Shown one piece after another: positions 1-7,867 of a DNA stretch of 64,000 nucleotides. The stretch comes from an uncultured Lachnospiraceae bacterium (GTDB lineage: Bacteria; Bacillota; Clostridia; Lachnospirales; Lachnospiraceae): the NCBI GenBank assembly GCA_902493385.1, contig CABUPO010000003.1, forward strand, positions 241,831 through 305,830. The letters run 5' to 3'. The translations under genes were made by a program, and so were the position numbers. The notes beneath the pieces were generated by a model, which searched no databases, was not told the origin of the DNA, and saw nothing but the letters and a program-made list of their open reading frames with translations. The stretch's first letter is position 1. Each line of letters opens with the position of its first letter.

Positions 1-775
1 GAGGAAGTCCCCACGTACCAAGCGAGGTTAGTATTACCACGCATAAAAGGCTGAATGGGTCAGGTCCTAAAAACGATGCAAAAATACCCGGAACGTCGCC
101 GTTTGGCGTGCTGGAATCAGAATAAACAGCAAGCTTAATAAGCGAGCCCATAAGCCCTCCGTTCTGTTCAAGGACAGCTACGATAACCGCTACAATTCCT
201 ACAAGCATAATAATGCCCTGAATAAAGTCATTAATAGCCGTAGCCATATATCCTCCAACAATAACATATATGCCTGTAAGCAAAGCCATAACTATAACGC
301 ATACTGTATAATCAACAGAAAACGCCATATTAAAAAGCCTTGAAAGTCCATTATACAGGGACGCAGTGTATGGAATAAGGAAAACGAAAATAATTGCCGA
401 TGCGGTTACTTTAAGTCCGTTACTTCCAAATCTTTTAGCAAAATAATCAGGCATCGTTGAAGAATCAAGCTTATGCGTAAGAACTCTGGTTCTTCTTCCA
501 AGCAGCACCCACGCAATCAATGAACCGATTAGCGCATTTCCAATACCTATCCATGTAGAAGCTATACCGAATTTCCATCCGAACTGCCCCGCATAACCAA
601 CAAAGATAACTGCTGAAAAATATGATGTTCCATAAGCAAAAGCCGTAAGCCAGGGACCAACGCTTCTGCCTCCAAGTACAAATCCATTAACATCCGCAGC
701 TGTTTTTCTTGAGTATATTCCTACTCCAATCATTACTGCAAAAAACAGAACTAATATTACAACCTTAATTGCCAT
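1..775 (-). CDS. Sodium:solute symporter (SSF family), C-terminus cut by window edge
   Basis: The frame opens at ATG 775, five bases behind a GGAGG, and runs off the left edge with about 258 residues visible. The protein starts with a hydrophobic helix, then the FVLGGRSVGPW segment and TMPDYFAKRFG, both typical of the first part of SSF transporters (PutP/PanF type), followed by several further membrane helices. SSF proteins import a small organic solute with sodium at the cytoplasmic membrane; the substrate cannot be read here. It lies 32 bases after the purine permease on the same strand and may be cotranscribed with it. The family is clear, the substrate is not. Confidence 0.85.
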   Translation of the reverse strand, partial: MAIKVVILVLFFAVMIGVGIYSRKTAADVNGFVLGGRSVGPWLTAFAYGTSYFSAVIFVGYAGQFGWKFGIASTWIGIGNALIGSLIAWVLLGRRTRVLTHKLDSSTMPDYFAKRFGSNGLKVTASAIIFVFLIPYTASLYNGLSRLFNMAFSVDYTVCVIVMALLTGIYVIVGGYMATAINDFIQGIIMLVGIVAVIVAVLEQNGGLMGSLIKLAVYSDSSTPNGDVPGIFASFLGPDPFSLLCVVILTSLGTWGLP

Positions 776-807
776 CTTTTCCTCCGAATATCATATTTCC
801 TTTTAAA

Positions 808-2151
808 TTAAAGGAATATGTATTTTAAAATAAATAATACTGCAAGAACATACATAAGTACGCTTATCTTCTTCTCTTTTACCTTTCCTGCTATAAGGTT
901 AATTGCAACATAAGAGATAACTCCTACTGCAATACCCTCTGAAATGCTGTATGTAAGCGGCATAGCAATAAGGCATAGATATGCAGGAATTGACTCCGTA
1001 AAGTCCTCAAAATCAATTTTGACAACTGCGCTTATCATAAGGAATCCTACAAATATAAGAGCCGGAGCAGTTGCAAATCCCGGAATTGCAATAAATACCG
1101 GCGAAAGAAGAATCGCAACAACAAATAACGCTCCGGTAACTACCGATGCAAGACCAGTTCTTCCTCCCTCAGCTACACCTGACGAGCTTTCAACAAATGT
1201 TGTAGTTGTCGATGTACCAAGCACAGCGCCAGCAGAGGTTGCAATAGCATCCGCAAGAAGCGCTTCTCTTATACGAGGAAGCTTTCCGTTCTCATCAAGC
1301 ATGTCCGCTTTATTGGCAACACCAATAAGCGTTCCCAGTGTGTCAAACATATCTACAAATAAAAATGCAAAAACAATTACAATGAAATCAGCCATTGAAA
1401 AATCAAGTCCGGCAACATTGAAGCACTGACCGAACGTACTTCCTATAGCTGTAAGGTCAAATGTTGACCATGACGGAATGAGGCTTGCTCCCTGATAAAG
1501 ACCAATAAGCTGGAATATTATGCCAAGTATCCAGGTGGCAAATATTCCTATAAGTATTGAGCCCTTTACATGCCTGATGTAAAGAACAGCAATGATAATA
1601 ACTCCGATAACTGCAAGCAGGGCGCTTATACCAGTTGTCTTAAAATCACTCGTAAAATCAATAATAGTAACAAGCGTTGAATCGCTGTTAATTACGATTC
1701 CCGAATTTTGGAGACCAATAAACGCTATAAACAAGCCGATACCTACAGAAACTCCCCTCTTGAGCTGCATAGGAATTGCATTAAATATTGCTTCACGCGC
1801 ATTGGTAACTGACAATACAATGAAGATAATTCCCTCTATAAATACTGCAAGCAGAGCAATTCTCCAATCGTATCCCATTTCACCGCATACGGTATAAGCA
1901 AAATAGGCATTAAGGCCAAGTCCCGGCGCCAGAGCAAACGGATAATTAGCAAGAAATGCCATACAAAAACATCCAATTGCCGCTGCTAATGCCGTAGCCA
2001 TAAGTATTGCATTAGGGTCCATTCCGGACGCAGACAATATAGATGGATTGACTGCCAGTATGTACGCCATTGTCATAAACGTCGTAATACCAGCCATGAC
2101 TTCAGTACCTACTGTAGTCTTGTTCTCTTTAAGTTTAAAAAACTTTTCCAT
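808..2151 (-). CDS. AzgA/PbuG-type purine (adenine/guanine/hypoxanthine) permease
   Basis: This 447-residue polytopic membrane protein begins MEKFFKLKENKT and carries the family's early ITTFMTMAYILAVNP segment, a GLGLNAYFAYTV helix near residue 80 and the ESSSGVAEGGRTG signature near residue 320. This matches the AzgA branch of nucleobase transporters in start and length. The family imports purine bases by proton symport at the cytoplasmic membrane. It has its own good promoter upstream (see 2175-2226). An AAGGAAAGAGGT stretch ahead of the ATG at 2151 serves as ribosome binding site. Which purine it prefers cannot be read from sequence. Confidence 0.9.
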   Translation of the reverse strand: MEKFFKLKENKTTVGTEVMAGITTFMTMAYILAVNPSILSASGMDPNAILMATALAAAIGCFCMAFLANYPFALAPGLGLNAYFAYTVCGEMGYDWRIALLAVFIEGIIFIVLSVTNAREAIFNAIPMQLKRGVSVGIGLFIAFIGLQNSGIVINSDSTLVTIIDFTSDFKTTGISALLAVIGVIIIAVLYIRHVKGSILIGIFATWILGIIFQLIGLYQGASLIPSWSTFDLTAIGSTFGQCFNVAGLDFSMADFIVIVFAFLFVDMFDTLGTLIGVANKADMLDENGKLPRIREALLADAIATSAGAVLGTSTTTTFVESSSGVAEGGRTGLASVVTGALFVVAILLSPVFIAIPGFATAPALIFVGFLMISAVVKIDFEDFTESIPAYLCLIAMPLTYSISEGIAVGVISYVAINLIAGKVKEKKISVLMYVLAVLFILKYIFL

Positions 2152-2174
2152 ACCTCTTTCCTTTCTTATAGTGA

Positions 2175-2226
2175 ATGTTTAAACATGCTACCTGTTAATA
2201 TTACTATATTTTAATAAATGTTTCAA
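2175..2226 (-). promoter_or_regulatory. Promoter and palindrome ahead of the purine permease
   Basis: On the minus strand TTGAAA (2226-2221) and TAATAT (2203-2198) are separated by exactly 17 bases, a strong sigma-A match. Just past the expected start point lies the perfect 12-bp palindrome ATGTTTAAACAT (2175-2186), which could be an operator. The binding protein is unknown; it does not resemble a PurR box. Confidence 0.6.
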
Positions 2227-2231
2227 TATTT

Positions 2232-3497
2232 TTATATTAACTTGCATATCCGCGCGCCATGTGCAGGGATTAGCTGTGATACGATACCGTCTTTGATATC
2301 AACTTTGCCGCCGCTCCAAAGTTCAACAGCCTCAGACACGTCCTTATTGATTCCGCCATATGACACCTTCTGTTCTTCATCAGATGTGTTAAACATTGCA
2401 ATATATACATTATTATCGTCGCCATTAATCCATATAACATGGTCTTTCGTACGCTCTGCCTGAAAAGCCTGATTTTTGAGTTTAAGAAGCCTAAGCACTT
2501 CCTTATTTGTTATAAGCTTTAACGTATCGCCGTCAAGAGACATAAGCTCTGCTCCAAGCATCATAGGCGAGCGGAATATACACCATAATGACATCATTGT
2601 AATCTGTTCATCCTTTGTAAAGCGTGTATCTCTTATATCTCCAAAGCCTTTGCCGACTTTACCAAGCGGAAGCATATCGCAGTCAGGATATGAACCGTCT
2701 TTTACATGATTCTGCCAGTGTTCGCATCTCTCAAACATATTAAGAAGAAGCGACCAGCTGTCCCAGAAATCATCCGTTATTCTCCACATATTGGCATATT
2801 TTTCATATACCCACGCCTTATCAAGACGCGCAGGTCCCGGCGACAGACTAAGCACTATATCACGTCCGCACTTTTCTATAGCTTTATGAAGCATTATTAT
2901 CTCTGCTTCTGCCTGCGGCATATCCATACGGCATATATCGTCACACTTAATAAAATCAACTCCCCATTCGGCATATAATTCTAAAAGTGAATCATAGTAG
3001 AGCTGCGCTTCCTCTTTATCAGGCCTTACCCCATACATGTCAGGATTCCAAAAACAGATTGAGGATGGGTCTGCTATTTCAGAAGCATCTATATCCGTAC
3101 CCTTAATTCTGGTATGCATATGAGCTGCAATTCTTGGTATGCCTCTCATTATATGTATTCCAAACTTAAGTCCAAGACTGTGCACATAATCTGCCAGAGG
3201 CTTAAATCCCCTGCCGTCCGTTGATGAAGGGAATCTGTCAGGACATGGAAACAGCCGCGAAAATTCATCCATCTCAACCTTTTCAAACGGAATATACTGA
3301 TGCTCACTTCTTCTTGTACCTACATTATACGAATACCATTCAATATCAACGATTATATATTCCCATCCGTACTCTTTAAGATTCTCCGCCATATATTCCG
3401 CATTTGCACGTACTTCTTCCTCATTTACGGTTGTATCATAAAAATCATAACTATTCCACCCCATCGGCGGCGATGTTAAAAATACCTTATTATTCAT
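2232..3497 (-). CDS. GH27 glycosidase (alpha-galactosidase / beta-L-arabinopyranosidase type), cytoplasmic
   Basis: This 421-residue protein starts at ATG 3497 behind GGAGGG; a longer frame to 3569 exists but reads through a terminator hairpin and is rejected. The N-terminal PPMGWNSYDFY, the nucleophile motif K184-C-D186 and the acid/base motif R239-x3-D243 place it in GH27 (TIM barrel plus C-terminal beta domain). No signal peptide is present, so it acts inside the cell on imported oligosaccharides or glycosides. The usual sugar-binding DDCW reads D51-I-E-W54 here, so the second Asp and the Cys are lost and galactose recognition may be altered. It lies beside transketolase and araD, which would fit release of L-arabinose, but that is inference. 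An ordinary alpha-galactosidase is the main alternative. Confidence 0.8.
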   Translation of the reverse strand: MNNKVFLTSPPMGWNSYDFYDTTVNEEEVRANAEYMAENLKEYGWEYIIVDIEWYSYNVGTRRSEHQYIPFEKVEMDEFSRLFPCPDRFPSSTDGRGFKPLADYVHSLGLKFGIHIMRGIPRIAAHMHTRIKGTDIDASEIADPSSICFWNPDMYGVRPDKEEAQLYYDSLLELYAEWGVDFIKCDDICRMDMPQAEAEIIMLHKAIEKCGRDIVLSLSPGPARLDKAWVYEKYANMWRITDDFWDSWSLLLNMFERCEHWQNHVKDGSYPDCDMLPLGKVGKGFGDIRDTRFTKDEQITMMSLWCIFRSPMMLGAELMSLDGDTLKLITNKEVLRLLKLKNQAFQAERTKDHVIWINGDDNNVYIAMFNTSDEEQKVSYGGINKDVSEAVELWSGGKVDIKDGIVSQLIPAHGARICKLI

Positions 3498-3521
3498 TAT
3501 TTTCCCTCCAAAACTCAAAAT

Positions 3522-3549
3522 TAACGGAGTCACAATCGTGACTCCGTTA
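3522..3549 (-). terminator. Terminator hairpin after split transketolase
   Basis: A perfect 12-bp stem (TAACGGAGTCAC pairing with its complement) closes a 4-base loop directly after the transketolase C-terminal gene. It is followed on the minus strand by a weak T-rich stretch (AATTTTGAGTTTT). It separates the pentose operon from the GH27 gene. Confidence 0.7.
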
Positions 3550-3575
3550 TAAATGACTGTGAATAGCATCTGTTA

Positions 3576-4514
3576 TTAAAGAAATGCTTTTACCTTTTGA
3601 TAAATACTTGCTCCGTCAAGACCATATTTCTTGATAAGCTCTAAAGCAGGACCGGATTCTCCGAAGGTATCCTCAACGCCTATCTTAAGAACCTTAGTAG
3701 GAAGCTTCTCTGAAAGAAGATCGCATACGGCGCTTCCAAGTCCTCCTATAACTGAATGCTCCTCAATAGTTACTACCCTTCCTGTCTCTTTTGCAGCGGC
3801 AAGAATGAGCTCATCATCCAGCGGCTTAATTGTGTGTATATTAATAACCTTTGCATCAATGCCGTCTGCTTCAAGCATTTTTGCTGCTTCAAGCGTCTCT
3901 GCAACTTCAAGACCGGATGCAACGAGCGTAACATCCTTTCCTTCACGGAGTACGATTCCTTTACCTATCTCAAACTTATAATCGTCGTTATCATTAATTA
4001 CAGGTACTGCAAGTCTTCCGAATCTCAGATAACATGGGCCCTCAAAATCCAAAGCTGCCTTAACAGCGGCTTTAGCCTCAATATCATCTGAAGGAACAAT
4101 AACTGTCATACCCGGAATAGTTCTCATAAGCGCAACGTCTTCACAGCACTGATGGGAAGCTCCGTCCTCACCTACAGAAATTCCCGCATGAGTCGCTCCA
4201 ATCTTAACGTTAAGATGAGGATATCCGATTGAGTTACGAACCTGCTCAAACGCACGTCCTGCCGCAAACATTGCAAATGAACTCATAAACGGAATCTTGC
4301 CTGTAGTAGCAAGTCCTGCCGCAATACCTGCCATATTACATTCTGCAATACCGCAATCAATATGTCTTTCAGGAAATGCCTTCTTAAATATACCTGTCTG
4401 TGTAGCTCCTGCAAGGTCCGCATCAAGAACTACAAGATCCTCATATTCTGCACCAAATTCAGCAAGCGCGTTACCATAACTGACTCTTGTTGCTATCTTC
4501 TTTACTTCTGACAC
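3576..4514 (-). CDS. tkt: Transketolase, C-terminal subunit
   Basis: This 312-residue protein is the pyrimidine-binding plus C-terminal half of transketolase. It carries the CGIAECNMAGIAAGLA segment with the glutamate that activates thiamine diphosphate, then GEDGASHQ. With the N-terminal partner encoded just upstream (13-base overlap, 4502-4514) it would form one thiamine-diphosphate enzyme moving two-carbon units between sugar phosphates. Splitting into two genes is common in Clostridia. In this setting it would process pentose 5-phosphates from arabinose and xylose. The dehydrogenase E1-beta or DXP synthase families are distant alternatives. Confidence 0.92.
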   Translation of the reverse strand: MSEVKKIATRVSYGNALAEFGAEYEDLVVLDADLAGATQTGIFKKAFPERHIDCGIAECNMAGIAAGLATTGKIPFMSSFAMFAAGRAFEQVRNSIGYPHLNVKIGATHAGISVGEDGASHQCCEDVALMRTIPGMTVIVPSDDIEAKAAVKAALDFEGPCYLRFGRLAVPVINDNDDYKFEIGKGIVLREGKDVTLVASGLEVAETLEAAKMLEADGIDAKVINIHTIKPLDDELILAAAKETGRVVTIEEHSVIGGLGSAVCDLLSEKLPTKVLKIGVEDTFGESGPALELIKKYGLDGASIYQKVKAFL

Positions 4515-5338
4515 AGTGCATCACCTACTTTCTCTAAATCTTCCATTGCAATCTTATATTCATCATCATTAGGAGCTTTACCATGCCATCCTGCCTGACC
4601 TTCCATATAGGATACGCCTTTACCTTTAGTTGTCTTTGCAATAATAGCCGTAGGCATTCCCTTTGTCTCTCTTGCCTCTTTAAATGCAGCGGCAATCTGC
4701 TCAAAATCATGTCCGTCAATATTAATTACATGGAAGTTAAATGCTTCAAACTTCTTATCAATAGGATAAGGCGAGCATACGTCTGCAATGTTACCGTCAA
4801 TCTGCAAACCATTGTTGTCAACAATTACAACAAGATTGTCAAGCTTCCTGTGTCCTGCGAACATAGCGGCTTCCCATACCTGTCCTTCCTGAATCTCGCC
4901 ATCGCCAAGAAGTGTATATACTCTGTATGGGTCGTCAGAAAGCTTTGCTGAAAGCGCCATTCCAACTGCTGATGATATTCCCTGTCCAAGCGAGCCGCTT
5001 GACATATCGACGCCAGGAATCTCATTCATATTAGGATGTCCCTGAAGATATGAGCCCGTATGACGAAGTGTAGTAAGATCTTCTACCGGAAAAAATCCTC
5101 TGTTAGCAAGAGTTGAGTAATATCCCGGTGCAGTATGTCCCTTTGACAGCACAAATCTGTCACGGTCTGGCTTACGCGGGTTCTCTGGATCAATATTCAT
5201 CTCCGCAAAGTACAGATATGTATATATATCTGCTGCTGAAAGAGATCCGCCCGGATGTCCTGATTTTGCACTGTGGACTGCTGTTACAATGCCCTTGCGG
5301 ACTTCATTAGCAGTCTTCATAAGTTCTAAATTATCCAT
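4502..5338 (-). CDS. tkt: Transketolase, N-terminal (thiamine-diphosphate binding) subunit
   Basis: This 278-residue protein has the N-terminal transketolase layout: an early SGHPGGSLSAADIYTYLY segment, SKGHTAPGYY, and the thiamine-diphosphate and metal motif GDGEIQEGQ...NNGLQIDG. It overlaps the C-terminal subunit gene by 13 bases, implying translational coupling and equal amounts of both halves. It follows araD by 44 bases on the same strand, so L-ribulose 5-phosphate epimerised by AraD would feed straight into this enzyme. The start ATG 5338 has a GAAAGGTGA binding site. Confidence 0.92.
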   Translation of the reverse strand: MDNLELMKTANEVRKGIVTAVHSAKSGHPGGSLSAADIYTYLYFAEMNIDPENPRKPDRDRFVLSKGHTAPGYYSTLANRGFFPVEDLTTLRHTGSYLQGHPNMNEIPGVDMSSGSLGQGISSAVGMALSAKLSDDPYRVYTLLGDGEIQEGQVWEAAMFAGHRKLDNLVVIVDNNGLQIDGNIADVCSPYPIDKKFEAFNFHVINIDGHDFEQIAAAFKEARETKGMPTAIIAKTTKGKGVSYMEGQAGWHGKAPNDDEYKIAMEDLEKVGDALCQK

Positions 5339-5382
5339 TTCAATTCACCTTTCATATATATATTTCACATAAACAGACAGAA

Positions 5383-6081
5383 TCAGTGCTCTTCGCCCTG
5401 TCCATAATATGCGTTAGGTCCATGCTTTCTGTAATAATGCTTGTCTAACATATACTGCGGTGCAGGCTGCACGCCCGGATTAATTGCATATGTAATATAC
5501 GCCATCTCAGCGACCTTTTCCATAACTACTGAATTGTACACAGCTTCTGCCGGAGTCTTTCCCCATGCAAAAGGCCCATGATTCTTAACTACAACTCCCG
5601 GTATAGCCATAGGGTCTTTTCCTTCAAAGGTCTCTACTATAACGTTACCGGTATTAACCTCATATGCATCTTTTACTTCTTCTGCAGTAAGGCTTCTTGT
5701 ACACGGAATATTACCGAAGAAATAATCGGCATGTGTAGTTCCGAGAGCAGTTATAGGCTTTCCCGCCTGTGCGAATGCAACTGCGTGAACCGAATGAGTA
5801 TGAACGATTCCACCCATCTGTGGATAAGCTTTATACAAAACAATATGCGTAGGCGTATCTGACGAAGGACGAAGCTTTCCTTCAACAACATTACCGTTAA
5901 GGTCTACGACAACCATATCCTCCGGCTTCATCACGTCATAATCAACGCCGCTTGGCTTTATTACAACAAGTCCCTTGTCGCTGTCGATTCCACTGACATT
6001 GCCCCATGTATAGATAACCATACCCTTACGCCAGAGTTCCATATTGGCTTCATATACCTTTTCCTTTAATTCTGATAACAT
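5383..6081 (-). CDS. araD: L-ribulose-5-phosphate 4-epimerase
   Basis: This 232-residue class II aldolase-fold enzyme contains TWGNVSGID, KPSGVDYD, the zinc-binding HTHSVHAVAFAQ and the GTTHADYF segment characteristic of AraD rather than of fuculose aldolase. It interconverts L-ribulose 5-phosphate and D-xylulose 5-phosphate in the cytoplasm. It is first in an apparent operon with split transketolase, giving the lower part of arabinose catabolism. araA and araB are not in the window, so they must lie elsewhere. Its promoter region holds two palindromic sites (see 6102-6188). Confidence 0.93.
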   Translation of the reverse strand: MLSELKEKVYEANMELWRKGMVIYTWGNVSGIDSDKGLVVIKPSGVDYDVMKPEDMVVVDLNGNVVEGKLRPSSDTPTHIVLYKAYPQMGGIVHTHSVHAVAFAQAGKPITALGTTHADYFFGNIPCTRSLTAEEVKDAYEVNTGNVIVETFEGKDPMAIPGVVVKNHGPFAWGKTPAEAVYNSVVMEKVAEMAYITYAINPGVQPAPQYMLDKHYYRKHGPNAYYGQGEEH

Positions 6082-6101
6082 AATTCGTTAATTCCTTTCT
6101 T

Positions 6102-6188
6102 TTATTCATATGAATAACCGTTACCATACGGCAACAAATATAAAAATACAACTAAATACAGTATATCAAGTAAAGCAGTCTTTCACAA
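6102..6188 (-). promoter_or_regulatory. araD-tkt promoter with two candidate operators
   Basis: On the minus strand TTGTGA (6188-6183) and TATACT (6165-6160) are 17 bases apart. Downstream of the expected start lie an imperfect 16-bp palindrome (6120-6135, GTTACC/GGCAAC arms) and a perfect one, TTATTCATATGAATAA (6102-6117). Their place between promoter and araD suits repression by a sugar-responsive regulator. No regulator gene is adjacent. Confidence 0.55.
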
Positions 6189-6202
6189 GTATTTTTTTAC
6201 AA

Positions 6203-7597
6203 CTACGACGGAAAAAGCGTACTGGCAAGCAAAACAAGCAGAAGCGCCGGCGCGACTATCTTAATCATTATTATATACAGCGCCTTTCTTCCCATTGTAA
6301 ATCCACTTTTTTCAACCTCGTCAATAATTGTCTTAGGCTTAACAATCCATCCTATAAGTATACATGTTCCAAATGCTACAACAGGCATTAAAAGATTATT
6401 ACTGATGTAATCCATAATATCAAGTATCTGTGCCGTCGCTCCGTTTGGCAGCTTAAATTCAAAGTACAGCTTATTATAGCCAAGGCATACGATAACGCCT
6501 CCTATAAGCGCTATCAGGCCCTCTATAATCCCCGCCTTTATTCTTGTCATATTAAATTTGTCCATAAAGCTCGATACTACTGCCTCCATGACTGATACTG
6601 CGCTCGTAATTGCAGCAAATAAAACCATTGCAAAAAATATGCATCCGATTACAGTACCTGCAGGTCCCATAGCTTTAAAGACTTTAGGGAGCGACACGAA
6701 CATGAGGCTCGGCCCTGACGCCATACCTTCAGTTCCCATAAACACATACACAGCAGGCACAATCATTGCCCCTGCAAGAAATGCAACCACTGTATCAAAT
6801 ATTTCTATCTGATTAATAGATTTTCCAAGATTCGCATCATCCTTAACATACGAATCGTATGCAACCATTATACCCATCGCCACGCTGAGACTGAAGAAAA
6901 GCTGACCAAGAGCATCAATAAATACCGTAACAAATCCTTTAAGAGTCATTCCATTAAAATCAGGTATAAGATACACCTTTAATCCGTCCAGTCCGCTTCT
7001 TGTGACGCCTGACGCATCCGTACTCCTGATTGTAAATGAGAAAATTGCGATTCCAATAACCATCAGTAAAAGAATCGGCATAATAATCCTTGACGAAGAT
7101 TCTATACCCTTGTTAACGCCTCTGAATACAATAAACGCAACTATCGCAAGGAATACAGCCATAAATATTATCGGCTGAGCTTCCTGAGTAATAAACCCTG
7201 AAAAATAATTGTCTTCAGCAGCGTTTGCAGCCTGTCCTGTTATAAATGATACAAAATATTTAATTACCCATCCGCCTATTACACAATAATACGGCATAAT
7301 TATTACAGGTACAAGACATGAAATAACTCCAAGAAAGCCCCAGCCTTTCTTTAATTTTGAATAAGCTGTAAGCGGACTCTGCTTTGTCTTTCTTCCAATA
7401 GCAATCTCAGTTGTAAGAAGCGTAAAACCAAAAGTAAGCGCTAAAATAAGATACACGACGAGAAATATACCGCCTCCGTCTTTTGCCGCAAGATATGGAA
7501 ATCTCCATATATTTCCCAATCCTACTGCGCTTCCCGCCGCAGCAAGCACAAATCCTATAGAACCCTTAAACGAATTTCTGTTATTCCCTTCCTTCAT
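6203..7597 (-). CDS. Sodium-dependent transporter of the neurotransmitter:sodium symporter (SNF) family
   Basis: The start is placed at ATG 7597, nine bases after GGGAGGA; the longer frame to 7642 lacks a binding site. The 464-residue product has the N-terminal AAAGSAVGLGNIWRFPYLAAKDGGG segment (cited in part), which forms the sodium and substrate site of LeuT-fold transporters, and about 11-12 membrane helices. Bacterial members import amino acids or related amines with sodium. It is transcribed away from the sensor kinase gene and not obviously linked to the pentose genes downstream. The substrate is not readable. Confidence 0.88.
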   Translation of the reverse strand: MKEGNNRNSFKGSIGFVLAAAGSAVGLGNIWRFPYLAAKDGGGIFLVVYLILALTFGFTLLTTEIAIGRKTKQSPLTAYSKLKKGWGFLGVISCLVPVIIMPYYCVIGGWVIKYFVSFITGQAANAAEDNYFSGFITQEAQPIIFMAVFLAIVAFIVFRGVNKGIESSSRIIMPILLLMVIGIAIFSFTIRSTDASGVTRSGLDGLKVYLIPDFNGMTLKGFVTVFIDALGQLFFSLSVAMGIMVAYDSYVKDDANLGKSINQIEIFDTVVAFLAGAMIVPAVYVFMGTEGMASGPSLMFVSLPKVFKAMGPAGTVIGCIFFAMVLFAAITSAVSVMEAVVSSFMDKFNMTRIKAGIIEGLIALIGGVIVCLGYNKLYFEFKLPNGATAQILDIMDYISNNLLMPVVAFGTCILIGWIVKPKTIIDEVEKSGFTMGRKALYIIMIKIVAPALLLVLLASTLFPS

Positions 7598-7732
7598 TAA
7601 TACAAATCCTCCCTCAGAAAATAATTCCATGTTATTATACAATATTCTTCCTGTGAAATCATCACTAAAAATGGTCTGACATAAGATTTTTTAAAAGGTT
7701 ATTCCTACACGCCTAAAAAAAGTTTTCTATGA

Positions 7733-7761
7733 TTGCTATTTTTACAAAAGAACGATATAAT
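7733..7761 (+). promoter_or_regulatory. Promoter of the sensor kinase / binding protein operon
   Basis: TTGCTA (7733-7738) and TATAAT (7756-7761) are separated by 17 bases, a near-consensus sigma-A promoter about 100 bases ahead of the kinase start. Confidence 0.75.
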
Positions 7762-7867
7762 ATTGGTATAATTTTTAGCATGTTCTATTTATGCTGATGA
7801 TTCGCTCAGGCAGTAATCTGAAATAAATACTTCTAACACTACCCTGTAAAGTAAGGAGGAATAATAC

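Noticed and set aside
3498..3569. N-terminal extension of the GH27 frame
   Set aside because: It would translate through a strong terminator hairpin, while GGAGGG lies just ahead of ATG 3497 where the family homology starts.
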